From Halonotius aquaticus (GTDB lineage Archaea > Halobacteriota > Halobacteria > Halobacteriales > Haloferacaceae), in NCBI RefSeq assembly GCF_003605575.1, contig NZ_QKNY01000001.1, forward strand, positions 88,377-152,376: DNA of 64,000 bases, written 5' to 3'. Positions 53,789 through 62,183 of this stretch are shown piece by piece. The notes beneath the pieces were generated by a model. The model did no database searches, had not been told where the DNA came from, and was given only the letters and a program-made list of their open reading frames with translations. The translations under genes were made by a program, and so were the position numbers. How positions within the stretch are numbered: position 1 is the stretch's first letter; each line of letters starts with the position of its first letter.

Positions 53789-55483
53789 TCAGCCGACCTT
53801 GTTGGCGACCCGAACCGCCGTTTGGGTGCGGTTGTTGACAGCGATCAATCGACCAGCTCGCCGGCGTAGCTCAAGCCGACCCACCCGTACCGATTCGTTC
53901 TGTGCCGGGAGGTCTGCGAGTTCGTCGTCGACGCCGACGCGGAAACCAGTGTCTGTCGCATCAAGTGACACCTGCTGACCGGCAACGATCGGCTCAGCCT
54001 CGACGACGCCAGTGTTGTACAGCGGTCGGGTCTGATTGTCGTGGCTGAGCGCCACGCGATAGGTGGTGTCGCCGCCGACAGCCTGCCAGCCGGTACGGCT
54101 CGCGGTGACGGTCTCTTCCCAGGTGAGCCCGCCGAGGCGGATATCCGCCTCACCCCGATTTGCCAACTCGGATTTGCTGACCGCTGTCGACCAGATGTGG
54201 CGGTCGGTGTTGCGGACAATCACCCCCGAGGTGTTGAGCCGGGTCGACTCGCCGGCCCCCTCGATGTCGATAACGTTGAGTTGGCCGTTGGTGACGTTCT
54301 CGCCGTAGGTGAGCTCATACCCCCGCACCTCGATCGGCTCGCCTGGCAGGTCGCCGTCGGCGGCTGTCGTCGCATTGGTGGCGACGGCAGGGGCGATAAG
54401 GATGGCACTGGCAGTCACTACCAGCAACAACCCGACCTGTCGGCTCGAAATCGTCGTGAGATCGGTGACAAACGTTGTCGGGTTGTCGACCGCCACCGCA
54501 GGGAAGAGCGGGGTATCGTCGGCAACGACCGCGTAGGTGACCACCGTTGCGAGCACGAAGACAAGCCCGAGACCAACCGCCCGATAGAGCACGTAGCTGT
54601 TGTTGCCGCGATACCAGTAGACGGCCCACAGGGATCGCTCAACGGCAAACAACAGGACAGCAGCCCACAGTACCCCAGCGGAGGGCCGCTGTCGGCGCGT
54701 CACCCGTTGGTAGCCAAGTCCCAACAGGACGCCGACAAGCAGGCCGACTGCATGGCCCTGAATCGCGATCGACGCGAACCACGGCGTTGAGTACGTCGTC
54801 CCGCTGGCGGCGATCTGCTGGGGTGTTTGGATCGCATCAAGCAACCGACGCAGCACGCCTTGACTCACACTCGCCAGGACGGTGAGCACCGGTGCTTGGA
54901 CGAGCGTGAACCCCGCAAAGGCGAAGACGATCATCGAAAACCCGATGATCGGGCCCAACGCGACGAGCGCGCCGAGGATCGACAACAGCACCCCCGCCGC
55001 CGGGAAGATGATCAGGGCGCGAATGACGGGGTGTGTCCACGCCGCGTGGAGTCGGGTTGTGGTTCGGCGGTTGGTGTGATGCCCCCAGAGCGCTTCCGCC
55101 ACCGAGCCAAACAGCAGCGTGCCGAGTAGATTGCCGATCAGATGACTCGTGTTTGAGTGTGCAAGACCGGCTACCACCATTCCCACCGGGTCAAGATAGC
55201 TCCACGCCCGAAACGGCAGCACGATCGGGTCGGCCGCACCGAACCCGTCTTGCAGACCACCGTACACCGCGAGCAACACAGCCATCAGCACAAGCGTGCC
55301 CCACGGCACCCCAAACAGAAGGCGATCGGTGAGACGGCGATACCAGTCAGTCGGCCGACTCATCGCCGCAAGGCCGGCAAGCGCGACAGCCAACGCGACA
55401 CCCAACAGCAGGCGGCCCAGCAGTGGGCCACTCGCTGCGTTGTCAAGCCCAGCAAGGGCGAGGAAGACCGGTGTGGCCGTCAT
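53789..55483 (-). CDS. Rhomboid-family intramembrane serine protease
   Basis: A 564-residue membrane protein. About seven helices with HLIGNLLG near residue 122 (His-x-x-x-Asn), GFSMIVFAFAG near 180 with the likely nucleophile Ser in GFS, and GHAVGLLVG near 248 with the catalytic His. The last helix ends about 370; residues 385-564 form a soluble beta-rich domain likely outside the cell, an addition to the usual core. It may cut membrane-anchored surface proteins; the substrate is unknown. Confidence 0.78.
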   Translation of the reverse strand: MTATPVFLALAGLDNAASGPLLGRLLLGVALAVALAGLAAMSRPTDWYRRLTDRLLFGVPWGTLVLMAVLLAVYGGLQDGFGAADPIVLPFRAWSYLDPVGMVVAGLAHSNTSHLIGNLLGTLLFGSVAEALWGHHTNRRTTTRLHAAWTHPVIRALIIFPAAGVLLSILGALVALGPIIGFSMIVFAFAGFTLVQAPVLTVLASVSQGVLRRLLDAIQTPQQIAASGTTYSTPWFASIAIQGHAVGLLVGVLLGLGYQRVTRRQRPSAGVLWAAVLLFAVERSLWAVYWYRGNNSYVLYRAVGLGLVFVLATVVTYAVVADDTPLFPAVAVDNPTTFVTDLTTISSRQVGLLLVVTASAILIAPAVATNATTAADGDLPGEPIEVRGYELTYGENVTNGQLNVIDIEGAGESTRLNTSGVIVRNTDRHIWSTAVSKSELANRGEADIRLGGLTWEETVTASRTGWQAVGGDTTYRVALSHDNQTRPLYNTGVVEAEPIVAGQQVSLDATDTGFRVGVDDELADLPAQNESVRVGRLELRRRAGRLIAVNNRTQTAVRVANKVG

Positions 55484-55529
55484 CCCGCGTTATCGTTGGG
55501 TCGGTCGCGGCTGTGGCTGTCGGCGCACG

Positions 55530-55808
55530 TCAGATCTTGCCCTCGGCGTCGTCGGCGAGTTCCTTCATCCGCTTGCCGACACGGCCGGCATTCGAGAACT
55601 CGTCTTCGCTCATGGCTGTCGCCAAGGCGTTGCCAAGGACAAACACCGCGTGTTTGTGCTCGCTTTTCGATTTGTGAACGTGATCCGGCTCGACGTCGAG
55701 TTCGTCGTAGGGATCAAACAGGGTGCCGTCGACGGATTCCTGCTCCCGGAAGTACTCCATGATCAACACCATCTGCTCGTGTAATTCGAGCAGCTCGTCT
55801 TTGTGCAT
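55530..55808 (-). CDS. UPF0058-family protein
   Basis: A 92-residue helical protein: MHKDELLELHEQMVLIMEYF, DELDVEPDHVHKSKSEHKHAVFVLG with conserved His residues, then ALATAMSEDEF and GRVGKRMKELA. This matches the archaeal UPF0058 family, a metal-binding helical bundle of unknown role. ATG clear; it is 46 bases downstream of the rhomboid start on the same strand. Confidence 0.85.
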   Translation of the reverse strand: MHKDELLELHEQMVLIMEYFREQESVDGTLFDPYDELDVEPDHVHKSKSEHKHAVFVLGNALATAMSEDEFSNAGRVGKRMKELADDAEGKI

Positions 55809-55972
55809 ACTCTGCCTATGGACGGTTCGGATTTAAGCGTTGTTGGGAAGGGGCTGCTGTGGTGGGGAGGAGGATGCGAGTACTGAAAACGCGCCTGTGC
55901 GGCTGAAGAACGTAGTGGGACGGAACCGAACCTAGTGAGCGATCAGAACACGGTGCGTCGACCTAGGGGCAG

Positions 55973-56200
55973 TTAGAAGACGTACTCGTCGTCGTGGCCC
56001 ATCATTCCGTCATCGCCCATCATCCCGTCGTCCTCAAGATCGGCATCGTCGTCCATCGGGCCGCTGGTTTTGTAGGCTTTCAGCCCCGTCGACAGCAGGT
56101 TCTCGATGGCTTCCTCGCGGTTGATGAACTCGCCTTCATCGATCAGCTGGGTGATCTGCATTTCGAGGTGTTCCGGGATATTGATCTCGACTTTCGGCAT
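55973..56200 (-). CDS. Ribbon-helix-helix (CopG-like) DNA-binding protein
   Basis: A 75-residue protein. Residues 1-45 (PKVEINIPEHLEMQITQLIDEGEF) form a ribbon-helix-helix; the tail is acidic with a Met/Asp/Gly repeat (DDGMMGDDGMMGHDDE). It resembles the haloarchaeal DUF7120-like CopG proteins. It is divergent from menF and may regulate it; no direct evidence. Confidence 0.7.
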   Translation of the reverse strand: MPKVEINIPEHLEMQITQLIDEGEFINREEAIENLLSTGLKAYKTSGPMDDDADLEDDGMMGDDGMMGHDDEYVF

Positions 56201-56274
56201 TTGAACACCCGGTGGTTGCGGGGGTGCCCATTTAAAACTGCCGCCGAGTCCCGGCCGGTGGTGGCACCGCCAGC

Positions 56275-57738
56275 ATGACCCCCAAACACGGTGGCTGGAT
56301 AGTCACCCTCAAGGGCGACGGGCCCCTCCCCAGTGGTATGGAGTCGCCGCGTGCGGCCGACCGGCCGAGGCTGGTGAGTCGGTCGATTCCCCTTGCTGGC
56401 TCAGTGCCGTCGTTTCGAACGCTGGTGGACGCGATGGAGACCCCCCGGACAGTCTGGAACGCGGCCGATGAGGCGCGCGTGGTCGCCGGGGGCGCAGCGG
56501 CAACGCTGACCGCTGATGGCCCCGATCGCTTCACGGAGATTCGCACCGCTGCCGAGCGGCTGTTTGAAACCGGTGACGTCCACGCCGGCACCGAAGCCGC
56601 CTGCCCACGGCTATTCGGTGGGTTTGCCTTCCACGGCGACGGGGGTGGCAACGTTGCCGATGACACTGCTGGCGACGCTGCCGACGATACTGTTGACGGC
56701 GACAGCCGCCAATCGCCGTGGGCGGACTTTCCGGACGCTCGATTCGTTTTCCCACGCGTGCAGGTTACACAAACTAACAGTGGCCCGTGGCTGACGGTCA
56801 ATGCTGTCGGGCCAGCTGCGACACCAGCCGCCGTCGAAGCGAAACTCGACGACGAACGCGAGCGACTTATGTCGTGTGCCGAGACCGCAGCGGCCGCCCC
56901 ACGACCGGGGATCACCGACCGCCGGCGAACGACAACGCCGACCGGCTGGCGGACGGCTGTCCGGAACGCCGTCGAGCGGATCGATGCCGGGACGCTCCAG
57001 AAGGTCGTCCTTGCGCAGGCACTCGAAGCCGATCTCGGCGACGACCTTGCGATCCCGGATATCCTCGATCGGCTGAGCGACAAGTACCCTGACTGTACAC
57101 GATTTCTCGTTGAGCCCGACAGCGAGCCGCCGGCGGCATTTTTCGGGGCGACACCCGAGCGGCTGGTCTCCCTGCGGGGTCGCACCGTCGAAACCGGCGC
57201 ACTGGCGGGCACAACCGGTCGCGGGGAGACGCCGGCCGAGGATGAGTGGCTTGCCGACGAACTGCTGACCGACGAGAAGAATGTCCACGAACACGAGTTA
57301 GTCGCCGAAACCATCCGCGAGCAGCTGGCCCCGTTTGCGGCGTCGGTTTCGGTCGGTGAACGCGGGATCAAACGGCTGGCAACCGTCCAACACCTCCATA
57401 CGCCGATCACCGCCGAGTTGGCCGACGATACCCACGTGCTCGATGTCGTCGAGGCGTTGCATCCGACGCCGGCCGTCGGCGGGCTGCCGCCGGATCGCGC
57501 CCTTGAGACGATCCGGGAAACCGAGCCCTTCGACCGGGGCTGGTATGCCGCCCCGGTCGGCTGGATTGACGCCGCCGGCAACGGCACCTTCGCCGTCGGG
57601 CTCCGCTCAGCGGTGGCGACTCGGCGGCGGGCGACGTTGTTTGCGGGTGTCGGGATCGTCGACGACAGCGACCCTGATGCCGAATGGGATGAGGTCGAAC
57701 TCAAGTTCCGACCGATTCTCGACGAACTGGAAGCTTGA
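56275..57738 (+). CDS. menF: Isochorismate synthase
   Basis: A 487-residue chorismate-utilising enzyme that turns chorismate into isochorismate, the entry to menaquinone synthesis. Motifs: RIDAGTLQKVVLAQA near residue 240, TGRGETPAEDEWLADEL near 305, then KNVHEHELVAETI and HPTPAVGGLPPDRAL near 395. C-terminal GWYAAPVGWIDAAGNGTF is the usual ending, given in outline. ATG start is clear, family-length. Confidence 0.9.
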   Translation: MTPKHGGWIVTLKGDGPLPSGMESPRAADRPRLVSRSIPLAGSVPSFRTLVDAMETPRTVWNAADEARVVAGGAAATLTADGPDRFTEIRTAAERLFETGDVHAGTEAACPRLFGGFAFHGDGGGNVADDTAGDAADDTVDGDSRQSPWADFPDARFVFPRVQVTQTNSGPWLTVNAVGPAATPAAVEAKLDDERERLMSCAETAAAAPRPGITDRRRTTTPTGWRTAVRNAVERIDAGTLQKVVLAQALEADLGDDLAIPDILDRLSDKYPDCTRFLVEPDSEPPAAFFGATPERLVSLRGRTVETGALAGTTGRGETPAEDEWLADELLTDEKNVHEHELVAETIREQLAPFAASVSVGERGIKRLATVQHLHTPITAELADDTHVLDVVEALHPTPAVGGLPPDRALETIRETEPFDRGWYAAPVGWIDAAGNGTFAVGLRSAVATRRRATLFAGVGIVDDSDPDAEWDEVELKFRPILDELEA

Positions 57739-57932
57739 GCCATCGGCCGCGGTGGGCGGGTTCGACGTGTGTTTGCCACCTGATTGCTTCTGGGTCGACA
57801 ATACGTCAGTACGGCTGAAAGTACGGTTGTGTACACGTTCTATCCAGATAGAAGTTGACACTAATTTTTTATATCGTAGTAAACACTATCTAGGTGACGT
57901 ACCGAGCCGGGCACGCACGGAGGATGTTACCG
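57739..57932 (+). promoter_or_regulatory. AT-rich intergenic promoter region after menF
   Basis: This gap includes TTTTTTATATC (57864-57874), a strong TATA-like element, and GGAGG (57919-57923), a Shine-Dalgarno-like site 9 bases before the ATG at 57933. A GTG at 57894 is also in frame. Confidence 0.4.
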
Positions 57933-58199
57933 ATGACCGACCACAGACCTACGCCGTCGACCGACGCTGTTGAACTGCCACCGGGCGTCGATCAGGACAG
58001 CCTCGAAGCCTTTGTTCGTCGCGCCAATGCCGGCGTGTACGATGAGACCGAACTGGATGGCCTCACCGCGGCGGTGACCGTCATCGAGACGCTGCTCGAC
58101 CGAACATCTCACGAGACGCCCGACGCCGCGACGGTGCCGACCGCAACGAAATGGGCGTCGGCGGCTGGCTACGAAGAAAACGTGACTGACGACAGCTAA
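57933..58199 (+). CDS. Small acidic protein, function unknown
   Basis: An 88-residue acidic protein: PPGVDQDSLEAFVRRANAGVYDE, then LTAAVTVIETLLDRTS, predicted helical, with a terminal ASAAGYEENVTDDS. A GGAGG element decides the ATG. No family was recognised. It sits between menF and the convergent PadR gene. Confidence 0.6.
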   Translation: MTDHRPTPSTDAVELPPGVDQDSLEAFVRRANAGVYDETELDGLTAAVTVIETLLDRTSHETPDAATVPTATKWASAAGYEENVTDDS

Positions 58200-58267
58200 C
58201 TGCGGTAAGCCACAGATCGACCGTCACCCATCGATCGAGCCGGGGGTTGTCCCGCAGTGGTTGCTTC

Positions 58268-58567
58268 TCACCCAACCAGTTGGCTGTCGGCCCGTGTCTG
58301 TTGCCAGTTGTGCCGGTGCTCGATCGCCTGCAGGGCCGTTTCGGTCAGTGTGTAGGAGTTCGTTCGCTTATCGATAGCGGATTTTTCGAGGTAGCCCTTC
58401 TCGACGAGCGTGCTGAGGTTCTGGTAGACCCGTCCGGTGTTGACTTCCTCGCCGTAATACTCCTCTAAGGCATCCTTGATGCCGAGGCCGTAGGAGGTCT
58501 CAAGATCCGACACGACATAGAGGATGTCGCGTTGGAACGCCGAGAGGTGTTTGACAGTCGCGCTCAT
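58268..58567 (-). CDS. PadR-family transcriptional regulator
   Basis: A 99-residue winged-helix protein: LSAFQRDILYVVSDLETSYGLGIKDALEEYYG (outline), then the recognition part GRVYQNLSTLVEKGYLEKS and TLTETALQAIEHR. PadR proteins sense small ligands. Its start overlaps the stop of the HTH-10 regulator by 4 bases, so the two are cotranscribed. No C-terminal dimerisation extension is seen. Confidence 0.87.
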   Translation of the reverse strand: MSATVKHLSAFQRDILYVVSDLETSYGLGIKDALEEYYGEEVNTGRVYQNLSTLVEKGYLEKSAIDKRTNSYTLTETALQAIEHRHNWQQTRADSQLVG

Positions 58568-60204
58568 CGGCGGCCCTCCTGGGTGAAGATGGTTCCAAAG
58601 AGCTTCCGTTGGGCTGTTCGAAGGTGCTGGGTGAACGTTGCGCGAGCGATGCCGAAGCGATCGGCAAGCTCTGTCGCGTTGATTGCCCGTGGCTCCTCGA
58701 AGTAGCCGTCGTAGTACGCCTGCGAGAGGATCTCTCGCTGGCGGGTGGTGAGTGGGTCAAGTAGCTGTGCGGTCGTCGTAGTGGTTGCCCGGGGTTGTGT
58801 CATAGCTGAGGTTACGCGTGTCAGGGTTGTGTGTTCGAACGTCGATCTGAGGTCGGCAAGGAGGTTCGGCACGGCACTGTCCGTCGAGAGATAGCCGGTG
58901 ATCGTCCGGAGCTCATCGTCGATTGTGATCGTCTCGAACTGCATCCCGTAGTCACGGGCGATGCTTTCCGGCGTCGGTGGGGTGACCAGAAAGCGACACT
59001 CATGGCCGTCGGCCGTTTCTGTGGTGTCATACAGTTCGAGATAGTCACTGGCGGTGACGTGCTCTTGACAGTCATCCGGCACCGCGCCGGTGATCTCGAC
59101 GGTGTACAGCAGCTTTCCATCCTTGTGTTCGGCGACCGAGTGGATCGTCAACGCGGCGTCAGCGGGTAGGTGGCTGGCAAACGCGAGCAACGGTTCGGTC
59201 GGGGCATCAATCTCGATCTCCAGTGTGACCGGCTCCTCGGCGATCAGCGACTCCGTCCATTCGTCGGTGCGGATGGTGTAGCTGATCAGCCGAGCAAACT
59301 CTCTGAGCAGATCGATCTGGTCGTCGTCGATCGAAGTGGTGGCCGTGTAGGCACCGAGCACGCCGAACTGTACACGGTCGTCGCCGATGGGGACGCCGAT
59401 CCCGGCCTCGAAGTCGAAGCCGGTTGTCGCTGCCGCCCATGCATCGCTCCAGGGCTCGGTTTCGTCGTCGACAGTGGCAACGGCGACGGAGTCGTCGGTC
59501 AAGGCGCGGATCGCCGGGTCGAACCGGTCGCCGCCGTCGCCGGAGAGATCTAGCGCCTGGACGTAGGTCTCACAGCCGCTGATCGCCCGTGGGACGATCC
59601 GACCGCCTGCACCGACCGTCCCGATCCAGACGCCACCGTAGCCGTAGTTGTCCTGCAACAGCGCGCAGAACCGGCGGTAGAGTTCCCGCTGGTTCGACAT
59701 CGTCGTCAACAGCTCGAGGGCGGCCGTCTTGATCTCTCGTTCCTGTCGTAACGCGTGTTGGGTGCGATACGACCGGATGACCTGCCGAAGTTGGGTGTTG
59801 AGTACCGACTCGGTGGGATCGTCGAAATCCGACCGGATCAGCTCCTTGGGGATGTAGTCGGTCACCCCCTGGCTGATCGCGTCGGCAGCGACGGACTCAT
59901 CGCCACGGCTTGTCACGAGCACAAAGGGCAGCTCAGGGTGAGCGTCTCGCACCTCCGTGAGGAGTTCGAGGCCCGTCCCATCGCCCAGCCGATAATCGCA
60001 GACGACACAGTCGAAGGCTCGCTCGGTGAACTGCTGGCGACCCGTCGCGAGGCTACTCGCCGTAACGACGTCAAAGTCGGATGCGGTCTCCGCCAGCAAG
60101 TCACTCGTGAGTGAGAGCCATTGTGCGTCGTCATCGATCAGCAGAATCTTCGCCGGTGTCGACAAGGTGTCGCTGCCGGCCTGCTGTGTCATGTGCGTGC
60201 CCAT
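58564..60204 (-). CDS. Receiver-GAF-HTH_10 regulator (bacterio-opsin activator type)
   Basis: A 546-residue regulator. Receiver domain about 10-135 with ILLIDDDAQW and the acceptor Asp in CVVCDYRLGDG (about 64); a GAF-type sensor about 165-320; a Bat-type middle region about 325-470; and HTH_10 at about 485-540 (LTTRQREILSQAYYDGYFEEPR, given in part). Such proteins activate light- or redox-linked genes in haloarchaea. A second in-frame ATG (60192) is possible. The receiver lets it respond to a kinase, perhaps the divergent 7TM one. Confidence 0.88.
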   Translation of the reverse strand: MGTHMTQQAGSDTLSTPAKILLIDDDAQWLSLTSDLLAETASDFDVVTASSLATGRQQFTERAFDCVVCDYRLGDGTGLELLTEVRDAHPELPFVLVTSRGDESVAADAISQGVTDYIPKELIRSDFDDPTESVLNTQLRQVIRSYRTQHALRQEREIKTAALELLTTMSNQRELYRRFCALLQDNYGYGGVWIGTVGAGGRIVPRAISGCETYVQALDLSGDGGDRFDPAIRALTDDSVAVATVDDETEPWSDAWAAATTGFDFEAGIGVPIGDDRVQFGVLGAYTATTSIDDDQIDLLREFARLISYTIRTDEWTESLIAEEPVTLEIEIDAPTEPLLAFASHLPADAALTIHSVAEHKDGKLLYTVEITGAVPDDCQEHVTASDYLELYDTTETADGHECRFLVTPPTPESIARDYGMQFETITIDDELRTITGYLSTDSAVPNLLADLRSTFEHTTLTRVTSAMTQPRATTTTTAQLLDPLTTRQREILSQAYYDGYFEEPRAINATELADRFGIARATFTQHLRTAQRKLFGTIFTQEGRR

Positions 60205-60298
60205 TGTGTGTCAGTCAGTCGTGGCATCTCGCGTGGTTGCTGTTGCCCGGTCGCCGATCATTGCAGTCCGCAATCCGATCAACGGGATAACACCTTAT

Positions 60299-60336
60299 CA
60301 ATTCTATACCGTCATACGAAGGTATGTGTAGAATTG
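60299..60336. promoter_or_regulatory. Inverted repeat between divergent regulator and kinase
   Basis: CAATTCTA (60299-60306) and TAGAATTG (60329-60336) are perfect 8-base arms with TACC and GGTA just inside them. The spacer is 22 bases. It is a candidate operator in the shared promoter region of the HTH_10 regulator and the 7TM kinase. Confidence 0.35.
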
Positions 60337-60473
60337 TACTACCGACACCGGTATCTGCAGGGATATTGCGAGGTCGGTATCGACTATTCAGTCACAAACA
60401 CTGTATTTGATTTCTAGTTCGCGCAATACTTTTTACCGGCCATCGATCGGTAGTAAATGGAAACCACACGAGA

Positions 60474-62162
60474 ATGGATGCAGTACTATCGCCCACAACC
60501 GCCGGGGGAATTATGCTGGCCGGCGGGATCATTCCGGGTTTTATCGTCTACTGGCTTCGCACCGAGCCACAGGGGATCGTCGTCCGCTGGTTTCGGTTTG
60601 CCATGTTGTGTGGCATGGTGTGGTCAGTGTCCTTTGGGCTGATCGCGCTGGTCGATGCCGCCGCTCTCCGGTTGGCACTCACAAACGTGTTCATCATCGC
60701 CGTCCCGTCGGCATCGATTGCGACGTTTGCGTTTGCCTACGAGTTCACCTTTCGGGAGCCGATCTCACGGAGGTATCTGGTGTTGTTCATCCCGGTTGTG
60801 CTGCTGTTCGTGCTCTCGTGGTTCAATCCCGGGGAGCTGATCTATACTGTCGACGCGCCCTATCAGACGAGTGAGATCCTCGTGCCGGCCGAGCCCGGCT
60901 CGATTCGGCTGCCGCTCAATGTGATCGGGAGCCCGCTGTTGGTGGTGATGGCAGCTGGCTTGGCGGCCGGGGAGTTGATTCGGGCGACGACGACGATACG
61001 GCGGCTGCAAGCCGGAACTGTCCTGCTGTTGATCACCGCAGCGTTGGTTCCCGGGCTGATGAAGGTGTTTGAACTGGTGCCGCCGTATTTCGATCCGACG
61101 CCGATCGGCTGGTCGCTGATGGGGCTTGTGGTGGCGGTGACGATCAAGCGGTTCGATCTGTTTCGGCTCTCACCGAACTCGTTGCGGCGGGTCGTCGACG
61201 CGTTGACCGATCCGGTTGTCGTCGTCAACTCCGAGGGGATCGTCTCGGATGCCAACGAGGCGGCTTCCGAGGCCTTTCGGCTCGACCTCGGAATGACCGT
61301 GTCGGCATTCAGCGAGGTAAATCCGGCACTCAGCCCGGTGTTTGATGGTACTGAAACGCAGGTCGAACTGACCACTGGTGACACCGAGCGGGTGTTTGAT
61401 TACCGGGAGCTACCCGTCCCACAGGGGTATGGCACGACCGGTCGCATCCTCTATTTCAGCGACATCACCGAGCAGGCCGACACCGCCGAGGCGCTGCAGG
61501 CCAAAACCGACCGGCTGGACGCATTTGCCAGTCGCGTCAGCCACGACCTCCAAGGGCCGATCACGGTGGCAACAAGCTACGTCCAGATTGCTCGGCGGGC
61601 AGATGACCCGGCTGACGCGCTCGATGAGATCGAAACCGCACTCCAGCGCGCCGAAACACGGATTCAAGACATTCTTGCCATGGCACGAAGCGGCCAACAG
61701 CCAGCCCGTGAGTCGGTCGCTCTCGACACGGCAGCACACAAGGCCTGGGCGATGGTGACGACCGGTGACGCGTCGTTGGTCGTGGCAACCGACGCCACGC
61801 TCAGTGCGGATTCACAGCAGTTGTCGCGACTCTTTGAGAACCTGTTTCGCAACGCCGTTGAGCACGGCGGCGAGGGGGTGACCGTCCGGGTCGGGACGAC
61901 CGATGGGGGCTTCTATGTCGCCGACGACGGCGTCGGCATCCCAGCCGACAAACAGGCGACAATCTTCGACGAACGGGTGAGCCATGACGCCGACGGCACC
62001 GGCTACGGGCTGGCGATCGTTCGCGATATCGTCGCCGCCCACGGCTGGACGATCACCGCGACTGAGAGCACGGACGGCGGGGCACGCTTCGAGATCAGCG
62101 GTGTTGGCGTCGATACGGCTGCATCGACGCCCGCCGACGACCGCGGGCAGCCGGCAGAGTGA
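60474..62162 (+). CDS. 7TM-sensor histidine kinase with PAS domain
   Basis: A 562-residue kinase. Seven helices (about 10-225) form a 7TM receptor-type sensor; a short PAS follows (about 235-335); the dimer/phospho-acceptor helix has SRVSHDLQGPI (His about 355) and HATPase has NLFRNAVEHG (N-box) and DDGVGIPADK. It is divergent from the receiver-HTH_10 gene and possibly its partner. ATG 60474 was chosen; no better start upstream in frame. Confidence 0.87.
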   Translation: MDAVLSPTTAGGIMLAGGIIPGFIVYWLRTEPQGIVVRWFRFAMLCGMVWSVSFGLIALVDAAALRLALTNVFIIAVPSASIATFAFAYEFTFREPISRRYLVLFIPVVLLFVLSWFNPGELIYTVDAPYQTSEILVPAEPGSIRLPLNVIGSPLLVVMAAGLAAGELIRATTTIRRLQAGTVLLLITAALVPGLMKVFELVPPYFDPTPIGWSLMGLVVAVTIKRFDLFRLSPNSLRRVVDALTDPVVVVNSEGIVSDANEAASEAFRLDLGMTVSAFSEVNPALSPVFDGTETQVELTTGDTERVFDYRELPVPQGYGTTGRILYFSDITEQADTAEALQAKTDRLDAFASRVSHDLQGPITVATSYVQIARRADDPADALDEIETALQRAETRIQDILAMARSGQQPARESVALDTAAHKAWAMVTTGDASLVVATDATLSADSQQLSRLFENLFRNAVEHGGEGVTVRVGTTDGGFYVADDGVGIPADKQATIFDERVSHDADGTGYGLAIVRDIVAAHGWTITATESTDGGARFEISGVGVDTAASTPADDRGQPAE

Positions 62163-62183
62163 GCGTTCGAACACGCCGGACAT

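Noticed and set aside
56232..57836. 534-codon Ser/Arg-rich frame on the minus strand
   Set aside because: It is antisense to menF, low in complexity and without motifs.
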